Source: Asparagopsis taxiformis (taxonomy: Eukaryota > Rhodophyta > Florideophyceae > Bonnemaisoniales > Bonnemaisoniaceae). From it: a stretch of 64,000 bases of DNA. The stretch spans positions 1 through 64,000 of the forward strand of contig JALQPE010002583.1 in NCBI GenBank assembly GCA_030407315.1, given 5' to 3'. Made by a program: the position numbers and the translations under genes. Positions 51,135 to 62,308 of this stretch are shown here, in pieces. Every line of letters begins with the position of its first letter. Positions within the stretch are counted from its first letter, which is position 1. The notes under the pieces were generated by a model. That model made no database searches. It saw nothing but the letters and a program-made list of their open reading frames with translations, and had not been told where the DNA came from.

Positions 51135-51339
51135 ATGTGGTCGAAGAGGGTGAGCATCGAGGCGGGAGTATGCGACGATATAATCAGATGGCGATGAAGT
51201 GCGGGCACGATTGATATTCTGTGACTACGAGTTTTGCGCAACGGGAGGAGGACAGTGCTACAGATCGTATGCGTAGGGGTAATGGATCATTGCGTTGCGT
51301 CGAATAATACGCGGAGCGAACCGACAGATCCGGCCCATG

Positions 51340-52465
51340 GACTGGTGTGGCGGTTGTCGTCTCATTCATTCAAATGATGGGATGTGCAGTGGACGACTCG
51401 TGGGACAATACACTTCGGATGGATTGCGATAGTATGGAAGACGCTCTTGTCGCAGCGCTATGCGATTTGCAGACACTACTCGCAGGATGGGTCGGTCGAC
51501 TACGGATGATCCGGCTGGCGGGGACAGCTTTTTCTCTATCGGGCTGGTGCGTAGCGCTAACTTCGAAGAAAACGCGGCGATCGAGGGCGGGGAGAGACGC
51601 GCTTACTTGATCAAAGACCCGTTTGGAGATGGACTATCGGCACAAGCTGCTGTTGGTTGAGTCAAGAACGGGGAGAAATAAGCGGAGGAAACCTTGGGAA
51701 CATGCTAAATGTTCGAAACAAGGCGCGATAGATGCGCGAAAAGGAATATTTTCCGAACTTGCTAAATACAGAAATCCGTTCCGCAGCGCAGCGTGGTGTA
51801 TGTCTTGGTACGCATCTACAGCGGAGACTAAATTTGTCTGCCACAGCGCCACACCAACCCATCCTTCGCTGCCGCTGTCATCGTTCCCCGACCCGGACCG
51901 CAACCTGCTTCGCTAACAATTAGTGATCCCGTTAGGCTGCTATTTTCCGAGGAGGTGGCGCACTAGCATGGCGCGAAATGATCTCCTTTTGCCACCATAG
52001 GGAATGCTGGCGAATGCGCCCATTATGGATCCAACATTTCTCGTTTGTGGTTTTTTACGCCGGAGAGGCTTATGCTATGCCGATATTGTCGCCGACCACA
52101 TTGTATTTTGCACAAGATGATTAACGTAATATGGGTTGCTGGGTTGGCGTAATGACACTGTCGCCTCAAGATGCGGTAAGGAAGCAGGCTATGAAAGAAC
52201 TGGTGTTTCTCCGGAATGATTCAGTATAGATTGCGAATGTGAGATGATCACCAATGCTGTTTTCTATTGGATGGCGCTTGACGATTGTAGGAATGCGAAT
52301 AGTCTGTTCGGCATGGCAGCTGAGTATGAGCAAAGTGCGTTTATCGCTGAGCAGCTCAATGGACATGCTGCCATGATGGGCTTCTTCATCGGTGTTGTGA
52401 CTGGGGCAGTGACCGGCAAGGGGATTATTGAGCAGTTGAAGATCATCTTTTCACCGCTGTTGTAA
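51340..52465 (+). pseudogene. Degraded relic related to the NB-ARC gene tail
   Basis: The frame 52244-52465 reads ITNAVFYWMALDDCRNANSLF and continues FIAEQLNGHAAMMGFF. The NB-ARC relic near 44730 reads IIPLFYWLKLDECKDEHSLF and FITEGFLQRMVQ, so the two are homologous. Upstream pieces (such as 51460-51660, DSFFSIGLVRSANFEE) may be further degraded parts of the same gene, but I cannot align them reliably. It suggests a second tandem gene copy before the chromovirus inserted between them. Confidence 0.5.
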
Positions 52466-53325
52466 GTGTAATGACTAGTGCAGATGTTGTAGATTAGGTT
52501 TGTAATGTACATGTGCTGCAGTGATCTAGATTGCACATGTTAACATGACTAGCAATTGCTAGTCTAGTGCGGAATAAATATCGTACCCATGGACTGTCAG
52601 GTATCATGTGATGAGAGTATTGGAACGTTGTACTAACTTCGTGTGTTCTCGAATCGCGGATGTACATGGTGGAATAGAGTGGATTTTATGTCAATCAGGC
52701 TGTCGCCTGAAGACGAGAGATAAAGCTGCTGTACCTATGGTGGATGCAAAGTTGGCATCTGGATATGCAGAGGATGAGAGGATGATATGTTGTTGACACT
52801 GATATCAACTGCACGGATGGTTACTGTGTAGCTAAATTTCTTCATTGGCGAACTTGTGCCAAGCTGCCATAATCATCCATTGGCAGACGCAAGGCACCAG
52901 CTAGATTCCATACTTGGTTCTCAACTGCCATACCGCGCAGCGAAAGCAGTATACTCTAGCGCAGCTGCCTTTGAACGCACATGAATTCCCTTTCGATATC
53001 TACGGCTATTGACCTCCATCACCCGTTCCACACACCTGGCAATCATGCAATACGACTTCGTCATTCCAGACCCCATGTATACCACCATATGCCCAGACGT
53101 AGCATAGCTCCCAGACTGACCACAAAGTACCTTTGCGACAACATGTGCCTGATACACTAGCTCAGGTTTCGCCATGTCTGAGAGTGCCCGAGTATCGACA
53201 AATACATTGCTCTGCGGGGAAGGAGCTGCAGTAGTTGCAGGACTTCGGGTGACGGTAACAGACTATGAGCTGGTGCGGGAGGACGGGATTTCAGGACAAG
53301 CTGTCGGAACTGTAATTACTCTGTT
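52466..53325 (-). other. Mostly non-coding stretch with one conserved-looking ORF
   Basis: The 84-residue frame 52921-53175 (MAKPELVYQAHVVAKVLCG, then MIARCVERVMEVNSRR and HVRSKAAALEYTAFAARYGS) has a protein-like composition, but I do not recognise it. It may be an exon of an unknown gene. A perfect 18 bp palindrome lies at 52547-52564. The rest shows nothing I can name. Confidence 0.35.
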
Positions 53326-53329
53326 TTCT

Positions 53330-53566
53330 TACAGTAAAGTCATCGTTAAGGCGGGTTTTCTTCTTCAGGACAAGCTGTCGGAACTGCTATTCTGTTTTCT
53401 TACAGCAGAGGCAGTTTACCCAGGTTACTTACAGCAAAGTCATCTTAACGATGACTTTGCTGTAAGAAAACAAAACATTACAGCAAAGTCATCGTAACGA
53501 TGACTTTGCTGTAAGAAAACAAAACATTACAGCAAAGTCATCGTAACGATGACTTTGCTGTAAGAA
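53330..53566. repeat. Three TTACAGCAAAG hairpins in tandem
   Basis: CTTACAGCAAAGTCATC facing GATGACTTTGCTGTAAG occurs at about 53428-53466, 53479-53517 and 53527-53565, separated by short A-rich linkers. Partial copies lie just upstream. The same hairpin recurs in the 55-57 kb arrays. Confidence 0.92.
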
Positions 53567-53766
53567 ACCATGGTAAACCAACTTCTCTGTAAGCATATGA
53601 GAGGGACTGATGTTTCTCACTCGGGAAGAAGAAGGAGACGATTTCGGACCCCGCGAAAAAGGCTGCAAAGTGGTCTGAAAGGGTTGGGGTGGTTCTAGGG
53701 AGCACTAAAACTTGTTTTAATTGCACTCAAAGCTTCTCGCTTGCGTGGAGGGGCTAGAAGAATTCA

Positions 53767-54400
53767 TCGATTTTTGGTCATCAGATTCTCACAACTGGAG
53801 ATGTGATGGTCAAAATTGAACTTTGTCCGAATGATGTGCAAGTGGTCTGTAAGGGTTGGAGTGGCTCTAGGGAGTATGGAAAAGTGTTCTATGAGTTCGT
53901 AAAGCTGCTGGCTTGCGCATTAGGGCTGACAGAATGCAACGATTTTTGGTCACCAGATTCCCACAACTGGAGATGTGATGGCCAAAATTGAACTTTGGCA
54001 GAACGAAGTGCAAGTGGTCTGGGAGGGTTGGAGTGGGTCTGGGGAGTACTGTAACCGGTTTTATTCGCCCTGAAAGCTGGTGGCTTGCGAGGTAGAGCTT
54101 CCGGAGTTCACTAATTTTTGCTAGCCAGATTCTCACAACTGGAGATGTGATGGCCAAAATTGAACTTTGTCGGAACGAAGTGCAAGTGATCCGTTAGGGC
54201 TGGAGTGGCTCTAGGGAGTACGGAAAAGTGTTTTATGCGTCCGTAAAGCTGCTGACTTGCGTTGTAGGGATTCCAGAATGCATCGGTTTTTGATCACCAG
54301 ACTCCCACAACTGGAGATGTGATGGCCAAAATTGAACTTTGTAAGAACGAAGTGCAAATGTTCTGGATGCCTTCAAGTGGCTTGGAAGCGTACTCTGGAC
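53767..54400. repeat. Four tandem ~170 bp repeats
   Basis: The core CACAACTGGAGATGTGATGG with following AAAATTGAACTTTG recurs at about 53787, 53959, 54130 and 54306, giving a period near 170 bp. The intervening sequence (GGTTGGAGTGGCTCTAGGGAG) is also conserved. No frame persists across the units. The fourth unit ends in unrelated sequence. Confidence 0.88.
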
Positions 54401-54542
54401 AAGTTTTCGGACCTTGAAGAGGCTCAACTGCACAATGCTGATATCGAAATGAAACATCCATATAGTCCATTTTTAACTAGAACTGCTGGAATGGATTGCG
54501 TAGTCTATAGAGGAGCAATGTAGTTATATAATAGAGCCAGAA

Positions 54543-57500
54543 GCATGCCTAAACAACCTATCTCTCATGTCTCTAGTTCTCCTTCATCATTCCAGTCTCC
54601 CTTCCTGTGACGCACTGCGCCTCTGGTGTCACTTCACACGCCCCTCCTGTGCATTAAATGCCTGTCTACCACTTCCATATTCTACTCATACCACCACCTT
54701 CATTTTACCCCATGCCTACCATCCTATCCTTTACCTTCTGTCCTTCAATCCTAGGCTAACCTACTTCATAACCATCGATGTAAAGTGAATATCTAGATTC
54801 CTAGCTACTTGAGAGTATAGTTTATTATAACCGGAAACGGACGGTTTTGTATAGTCAATGTGCTACACAGCACCAGGAGTAGATTTTGCGCATCGATAAT
54901 CTATGCTTGATATTGGAGAGACCAGCTTCTTGTAGCCTCGGAAAATGTGCAGATAGTACCTTTCCAGAGGTCCTGGAGGTGTTCACACCAACTCTAGTCC
55001 ATTTTAACGAGTTTGAGTTTCGACCGCCAGCCTGCATTTTCTCACGACAGAGATTCTCAGAATCTCTGTCGTGAGAAAATGCATTTTCCCACCACCATGG
55101 TGGTTGTAATTTTGCGTGCTCCTCTCGCAATACTGAACATTTTAGGTAGTTTAGGCCGGGTGAACAAGACAAAGATTGCTCTTCAAAGCCGCCCGAAGCC
55201 GTCGAAACCATCCTTCCACAATGTTCCCGACTTCACAATTCCTATCTCACCCCTCCCAAGGTGAGAGAGGGACCAAGGTACCAGCCGCTTACAGCTGAGG
55301 CAGTTTACCAGGGATGCTTACAGCAAAGTCATCGTTACGATGACTTTACTGTAAGAAAAGAAAACATTACAGTGGGCTAAGGATTTTACCGGGTGAAAAA
55401 ATCACCAAGAATTTTTTACCGGGTAAAAAATCGTGGCTACTGTAATGAAACGTTTACTTACAGCAAAGTCATCGTTACGATGACTTTGCTGTAAGAAAAG
55501 GAAACATTACAGTGGGCGAAGAATTTTTACCGGGTAAAAAATCGTGCCTGCTGTAATGTTTTCTTTTCTTACAGCAAAGTCATCGCAACGATGACTTTGC
55601 TGTCAGCACCCGTGGTAAACGGCCTCAGCTGTAAGCGGTCTTGCTTCACCCTCTCTCTCATGTATCTTATCCTGCTTTATCCCAGCCTATCCCAACCTCC
55701 CTTCCTGTGTCGACTCCGGCGTCACTCCAGCCGACCCTTCGGTGAGTGGAATCCTTGTCTACCACCGCCACAGTCTACTCATACTATCCCCTTCATGTTG
55801 CTGCGTAGCTACCCTCCCATCCTTCCTGATAGTCCTACAATCCTAGGCTTGCCTACTTACCAACTATATTAGTATAGAAGACAGCTAGATTCCTAGTAGC
55901 ACAAATCTATAGTGTGCTAAAAAGGGCAATTTGGTGTGGCCACTGTGCCACATGGCACCAGGAATAGAATCTGGCCACGGATACTCTATGCTTGATCTCA
56001 GAGAGGACAGCTTCGCCCATGCTCTGAAAACGTGCTGTCAGTACCTTTCCAGACGTCGTGAAGGTGCTCACACCAGCTCTAGTTCATTTTAGGGAGGTTG
56101 AGTTTCGACAGTCAGAATTTCACTGTTGACAAAATTGTGTTTCAAGTTTTGTGCACTCCTGCCGCTGTACCAGGCAGGGTACCCCGCACAGATTAGGTGA
56201 GCACGACGCAGAGTGCTCCCCAACGCCGCCAATAGCCGTTCAAACCATCCCTTTGCCATGTTTTCCGGCTTCACAATTCCTTGCTCACCCTTCCCAAGGT
56301 GAGGTAGGGACCAGGCTCCCAGCCGCTTACAGCTGAGGCAGTTTACCAGGGATGCTTACAGCAAAGTCATCGTTACGATGACTTTGCTGTAAGAAAACGT
56401 TTTCATTACAGTGGCCGAAGAACTTTTTACCGGGTAAAGAAACCATGGCTACTGTAATGATTTGTTTCCTTACAGCAAAGTCATCGTAACGATGAATTTG
56501 CTGTAAGCATCCCTAGTAAACTGCTCCATCTGTAAGCCGTTGGTCTCAACCCTCGCTCTCATGTCTGTTGTCCTCCATCATCTCCACCTCCCTTCGCCCT
56601 GCGCACCGCGTCTCTAGTGTCACTCTGCCCGCCCCTTTGGTGCATGAAATACTTCTCTACCACTGCCATAGTCTTCACATACTACTGCCTCTATACTTCT
56701 GCATGCCTACCCTTCCTTCTTCCTCTCCCGTGCTAGGCCCAGAGCATATCCTACTTCCTGAAAATCACTGTACAGTGAGGAAGTAGAATACTAAGCAGAT
56801 CACTAGAGTACACTGCAAATGTAAGGAGCTATGGTTGGTGTGGTACCCAGCACCCTACCTCCTTCATGAGTAAGCTTTGGTCGCAGAATTCTGCGACCAT
56901 AGCGGTTAACCGCTATGCTAGATTTCGGTGAGGAAAGCCCCCCGCATGCTCAGGAAAACTTCTGATAGTACCTTTCCAGCGGTCTGGGATGTACTCCAGA
57001 CCTTTTCTAGCTCTTTTCAGCGAGGTCGGATATCGGCCGTCCGAGTCTCTGCCGTGAGAAAATGGTGGCACAAATTTTGTGCACTCTTGCTGCGATATCA
57101 TGTATTGCAGCCAGCTCAGACCCGGTTGAGCGTAACGCAGACTGCTCCCCAGAGCCGTCAACACCCGTCCAAACCAACCGCTCGCGATGTTCCCGACTTC
57201 ACACTTCCCTTCCTATCCTTCCCAAGGTGGGAGAGTGACTAAACTCCCAACCGCTTACAGCAGAAGCAGTCTAGAATAGATGCTTACAGCAAAGTCATCG
57301 TTACGATGACTTTGCTGTAAGGAAACGTCTCCATTACAGTGGCCGAAGAATATTTTACCGGGTAAAAATTGTGGCTGCTGTAATGATTTGTTTCCTTACA
57401 GCAAAGTCATCGTAACGATGGCTTTTCTGTAAGGAACCGTTGCCATTACAGTGACTGAAGAATTTTTACCGGGTAAAAATCACCAAGAATTTTTTTATCG

Positions 57501-57722
57501 GGTAAAAATCGTGGCTGCTGTAATGATTTGTTTCCTTACAGCAAAGTCATCGTAACGATGACTTTTCTGTAAGGAAACGTTGCCATTACATTGGCGGCAG
57601 AATTTTTACCGGGTAAAAAATCACCAAGAATTTTTATACGGGGTAAGAAAATCGTGACTGTTGTAATGATCTGTTGCCTCACAGCAAAGTCATAGCTACG
57701 ATCGCTACCATGAATTTTCTGT
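54543..57722. repeat. Three ~1 kb tandem units with internal hairpins
   Basis: Each unit starts with a CT-rich stretch (CTCTCATGTCTCTAG and variants near 54560, 55655 and 56560), continues with a TCTACCAC-GCCA motif, a TAGATT..CTATGCTTGAT segment, an AGTTTCGAC segment, a CCCTCCCAAGGTG motif and ends with several TTACAGCAAAG hairpins alternating with TTTTTACCGGGTAAAAA palindromes. Units 2 and 3 start near 55640 and 56545. At least nine hairpin copies lie between 55317 and 57722. A 49 bp palindrome with a 1 nt spacer lies at 55034-55082. No protein is supported. Confidence 0.85.
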
Positions 57723-57757
57723 CAGCGCTCCGTCGAAACTGCCACTGCTGTAATTAC

Positions 57758-57793
57758 AGAGAATGAGGAAGGCTTAAGCCTTCCTCATTCTCT
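57758..57793. repeat. 36 bp perfect palindrome
   Basis: AGAGAATGAGGAAGGCTT is followed immediately by its reverse complement. It lies at the edge of the satellite-like block. Confidence 0.95.
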
Positions 57794-57924
57794 CAATGTT
57801 GCAGACGAAGACGACTGCGTCATTACGCTCATCGCCTTCTTGTTCTATTCCAGTACCGCCCGCCATCGTTTCCTCTCTTGCTCATAAGGAACTTAGTATT
57901 TTATATCTCCTGCGATACAATACT

Positions 57925-58830
57925 TCACTCTCCAGCTGGAAGGAATGCATAAAGGCAACTTCTCAAATTGTTTTTCAGCAGATGTGCCGTCTGAAAGGGA
58001 GTTTTCTCGCTCATCAGTGAAAAGTAGTACTTCTTCTCCAGTCGTTCGTTTCCCTGCATTGAATCTCCTATTCTTTTCCCGGGGAGGCTCAGTCTCATTT
58101 GTTTATCAGGCATACCGGGTTCAGAGCATCTTGGGTTATCTTTTTCGCTTCTTATCCAACCTGGACTTGTTTTCATCGCTTCCACCAGAACTCCTGCTTC
58201 TTCCCGATTTATCCTCGTCCACTTCAGCATCTTCATTTCCTTCCTTATCCGGGCTAGTGCTGTTAATTTCTGGCGTCCTGATTCGAAGTTTCAGTATCAC
58301 AGAGCGGTTCTGCACAACTTCAACATGGTCTCCTTTTCCAGCCGGGTCTATGTCCATGCGACCACTATTGTCCAAGTTGATTTCCACGCTTTGCGTATCG
58401 CTTCTATGTTTCCTTCCCTTAGGACGATCTTCTCTGACAATCCTTCCCGGAGAGTTATCCCTAGCACGACGCTCCTGTTCTTTTTGGAGCACAGCAAAAC
58501 GTTTAGCAGGACGTTTCTGTTCTCCGACTCTTGCTGCAGCAAGACAGTCTGCTGCTTCTTTTGAGGTTCTGAGAGGTGCCTCTTCTACCGCTTCAGCAAC
58601 AGCAGGATCAACTCTTCAGCCACGACAATTGGAGTGATTTCCTGTTCTTGCTCCACAAGAGCAGAAACTTCCTGTTCTACTTCTGCGACAATAGATTCTT
58701 ACTCTTTTCCTTTTTGCACCAACAACAGCTGCTTGTTCTATTTCTCTGGGGGTCATACGACTCCGTTCTCTTTCCTCTTCGGCCTTGGTAAGATGAATTT
58801 CCTTTGCCCCTGTGGGGGTTAAGGCACAAC
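57925..58830 (-). CDS. Highly charged hypothetical protein (probably nuclear), frameshifted
   Basis: Reading from about 58830, overlapping frames give a Lys/Arg/Glu-rich protein. An upstream part contains KAEEERERSRM and VGAKRKRVRI. A middle part (AVAEAVEEAPLRTSKEAAD, RPAKRFAVLQKEQERRARD) has no ATG of its own. Then comes NSPGRIVREDRPKGRKHRS and an acidic/basic tail ending LDKKRKR at 58136. A further frame (58236-57925) follows. Frame changes occur near 58625 and 58200. Composition suggests a nuclear or RNA-binding disordered protein. No domain is recognised and I cannot define the start. Confidence 0.4.
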
Positions 58831-59040
58831 TTGGGAGAAGGTGTTCCGGTCGAAGGTACCTCCGAATCCCTGAGGTGGGGAGCGGAGGGTAGTTTATATA
58901 GACTAGGAGGTAGCTCTAGGAGGGGTAGAATGAAGGGTAACTACGAGGAGCTACGAGGAGTAGGCATCGGGAGATCAACCAATAGGAGAGGAGAATGGGA
59001 GATATTGTTGGTGGTGGCGGATCTGGAAACGGTCATAAGG

Positions 59041-59490
59041 AGAGTGTGACAGGGAGGGCCACGTGTAAGAGTCCAGCAATGTAACACGTGTAAGAGTCCA
59101 GCAATGTAACACGTGTAAGATGTCGGCAGGAACCCCTGACACGTGGAAACCTGGAGCCGGGCGCGACCGGGCCCCGCAGGGCGGCTTACAGTGTATGCTT
59201 ACATTTCTTACATGTAAGCTTACAGTTGAAATTTCATTGAAAAACGAGGTTTCCGTCAGTTACAGTTGTAAGTTACCTGTCATACGGGCGTATGTGTGTA
59301 AGTAACCCTGTAAGTGGGGCGAAAGTGGCTGAAAAAGCCATGTAATCTTGTAAGTAACCGTGTCAGTCACATGACAGGTGTTGTAAGTGTATCATAACAT
59401 GTAAGTAGCCTGCTCAAGTGTCTCCTAGGTGGTGTAAGCTATGTGGAAAGCTGTAAGTAGCCTCGTAGGAGTGGTTACTGTAAGCTTCCC
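59041..59490. repeat. GTAAG-rich region
   Basis: GTAAG occurs well over a dozen times in 450 bp, often as TGTAAGTA or CGTGTAAGAG. A 25 bp unit CACGTGTAAGAGTCCAGCAA is tandemly repeated at 59061-59110. CTTACATGTAAG palindromes are also present. No gene is seen. Confidence 0.75.
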
Positions 59491-59570
59491 TTGTAGTTGG
59501 GAGCTTTGGTCTCTGTGGAATGTTACTATCTTATTGGTTGGTCGGGGTATGGTGTTATAAGAACAGGAAT

Positions 59571-59994
59571 CTAGTGTTTACCATGAGGTCTAGAGGGCTG
59601 ATCCCTGACAGCCCCCGTAGCATATTCCAGTTTGTCATAAAATCTGTTTGTAAACATCCCGTTCCTGGTTCTCATACTTCTTCTGTCTATCACGTCGTCA
59701 TGAAACTCAACAAGGACGAATAAAATGCGCTGTTCAATGCGATGATCAGTATCCCCGACCCCTTTCGAGTTTTCTGCTACCAAATCTGTTCGCACGAATT
59801 GCTCCATCGTTGCAGACTTCTTCAACCACTTGTGAACGACTTCTGACATTCACTTTGCGAGGATCAACTTGCATTTCAGGCGAACTGTACTGGGAAGTAG
59901 AGATCATTGTCTCGCTAGCTGAGGGAGAATTAATCTTCTCCACTACTTCTCTGCCACTACTTTCAACCCTTATAAAACCTTTCCAGGGTTTCAT
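59571..59994 (-). CDS. Hypothetical coding fragment
   Basis: Two frames (59994-59746 and 59849-59571) seem to form one protein: WKGFIRVESSGREVVEKINS, SPEMQVDPRKVNVRS, then SEVVHKWLKKSATMEQFVRT, RILFVLVEFHDDVIDR. The WKGFIR start and later VDPRKVNVRSR are loosely like a SPOC domain, but the match is weak and I would not name it. The frame change is near 59840. It could belong with the charged protein downstream at 57925-58830, as SPOC proteins often have charged linkers. Confidence 0.35.
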
Positions 59995-61283
59995 TCGATC
60001 AGATGAACTGGTTCACCACAATTATTTGTCCTATGTTTATTACTTTCTGCTGAATTATTGTTATTGCTATTTTATCCGGGCTGGACCTACTCAAAATGGT
60101 TTTGCTTGTATCGCATTCCCTCAAGACAAACCTGTCAAAGACGTATCCATTTCCGTTTATTACGCAGTGATGCTCCAAAAACTAATACTGAATCTGATTT
60201 TCTCATACATGTCGTTCCTACTCGTATACTATACTATATTCTCGGCCCTATTCACAATGTGAAAACACGATCTCTCGTTTAATCGTACTCGGTGTGATAT
60301 CTTAAATTAGCATACATTTATTTATTAAAATGCAGATTCACTGCTCGCTTGCAACATGAAAATCATAAATTTTTTTCCACACCGCTTTTTCCTAACCGCC
60401 ACCATCTACGTGGCCCACTTTGACTGCCTGCCAAGTGTGCTCGGAGCATACAATGACGTCATCGATATATACAATCCACATCATCACTGGAAGCGCGGAC
60501 TCCTCGTCCAGGAAAGTGCGCCATTTTTCTTACTCTTCACCTCCCCCTTTCCTGTAGGCCCCATATGCTAGTGTTTTTCCTATATTTCTGTAGTGATGAC
60601 GTCATTCTAGACCATAAAAGGCGGTCGAAGATACGATCATGTGCGCCTCTTCTGCCAGATCATGTGCTTCCAAGCATAATTCGCACTCTAGCCATCGTTT
60701 TACTGGGCCTCCCATCCCACCGCTCTGTTTCAAAATTATCCCTCTATTGTTCTCCTACACGTCTTTTCCGCCCGTAGAGTACTACTTAAACGACAGATTC
60801 TGGAAATCCCTGTTTCCATCTCCATATCCGTCGGAAAACGAAGCAACAAAAATTATGGTCTGGAAGCGGTATAGATGGAACGTCACCAAATTTCACGCCA
60901 CTAACCCAGTATTCTATTCGTTTTCTCAGGTTTCCAGTCGGTGAGTTTTCCACTTCTCCTTTCATTTCTCTTTCTCTCTTCCCACTTCAACACTGATTTG
61001 GTGTATTTCGGGTGAAAATTATTTTAATCGGGGAAATTCTAAAATTGGTCAAGCATGTTGAGCATCATATCGCCGGAAAGTTGCATTGCCGCATATTGCA
61101 GTGGTAGTCATCTTATGTGTCCCGGACAAAAATTTGTCAAGGTATCACTGTTTCCGTTATATGTGCTTGACTGGCAGTGATTTCCAATATTTTTGTATTA
61201 ATTTGGATTGTAAATTATTTATTTGATGCAAGAAGTTTTGTAAAATTTGATGCAAGAATGACATATCATATCCTGGTGCAATC
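59995..61283. other. Stretch without a supported gene
   Basis: Several frames under 150 codons exist on + (for example 59810-60262 and 60639-60944), but none resembles a known protein. The region is A/T-rich with scattered pyrimidine tracts. Confidence 0.4.
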
Positions 61284-62292
61284 ATGCTAGCCGCTGGATT
61301 TGAGCAGTCACTCTTGCATTTGAATCATCGAACGACGGTTGAGCTGGTGTCAATAAGTCGAATTGCTGCTGAAGGTATCGATTCTGGCTTGTTCCGTCCC
61401 TCCCACTTCATGTGCTCTGTGCTCTCCATGTTGAAAACGTATACACACATTCATGCATTGTTTGCCTCTGTCTACTTGCAACGCCAACACGACTTGGTCC
61501 AACGATGCGATGCGATTCAATGTCGCAGTAGCCCAAGTTGTCGCTTGCAACACGCCAACCAGCAACGACGTCTCGTTCCATCGCAGCTCTTCGACACAAT
61601 GGAGACCAACGAATTGATAGAAATTGCTCTTCTGCTCGCGCTCATCTTCCTTCTCTACCTCGCCAATTTCCTCGCCGACATCGGCACCTTTGACGAAATC
61701 CAGGTGCTACGTGGCCTATTGCAACCCATCCTCGTCGCAGTATCCCAACAGCGCGCCGCGCAACCGAGTCTGTCGCCCGTCATGCTGCAAATCGCGCAGC
61801 AGGTGTGCGGCCACGGCGTGGAGGAAGGCGCCGACAGCATATTGGGCACCGATCGTCACGAGATTCAACGCGTGCGTTGCGTCGCGTCGCGTTCGCCGCG
61901 GCGAAATGATAGGCATCTACTACGCGTCCGTGCATCCATTAATGAAGAACTGCGCCGCATTACAGGGCGTCGTGATCGACGTCGGGGAGCATCGCGTTTC
62001 AGAGGCGTCACGGGCAGAGTGGGCGAAGCGACTCGCCAGAAAGAACGCTGATTTATCAGTCCAAATCGTATCAATACCGGACATGCTGCAGATTGCGTCG
62101 AGATTTCACGGCCCTATGTCCGAGGAAATCGCCCACTGGAGGGTGTATAGAAAGTTGATCTGGAGATTACGCACGACAGGCGAGCGGTATACGCCGCATC
62201 CCATGCAGATCATGGAGTCCACATCCGTTCGCAAAAAGCGTGTCGTTTCCTTGATATCTGTCGCAGGCGAGATTCAGGTGACGACTTTGTGA
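61284..62292 (+). CDS. Hypothetical protein with hydrophobic segment, frameshifted
   Basis: The first frame (from 61284; an internal start METNELIEIALLLALIFLLY is near 61602) has a strongly hydrophobic helix and then GLLQPILVAVSQQ and PVMLQIAQQVCGHG. Near 61890 it gives way to another frame that reads VRRGEMIGIYYASVHPLM and stays open to 62292. GEMIGIYYASV resembles the first conserved block of the SET proteins in this window (GDIVGYYFGSV, GDEVCAYYGTV), but the later SET blocks are not found. A third SET relic is possible, not shown. It converges with the oxygenase gene, ending 17 nt before that gene's stop. Confidence 0.4.
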
Positions 62293-62308
62293 CCGTCGTA
62301 CATACGTA

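Noticed and set aside
53330..57722. Hairpins as bacterial-type terminators or tRNA genes
   Set aside because: No U-tracts in the right place and no cloverleaf or box A/B motifs; the context is eukaryotic repeat DNA.
58870..59060. Short ORF 58804-59049 (+)
   Set aside because: Translated from GA-rich DNA beside the GTAAG repeat; composition is low-complexity and unlike a folded protein.
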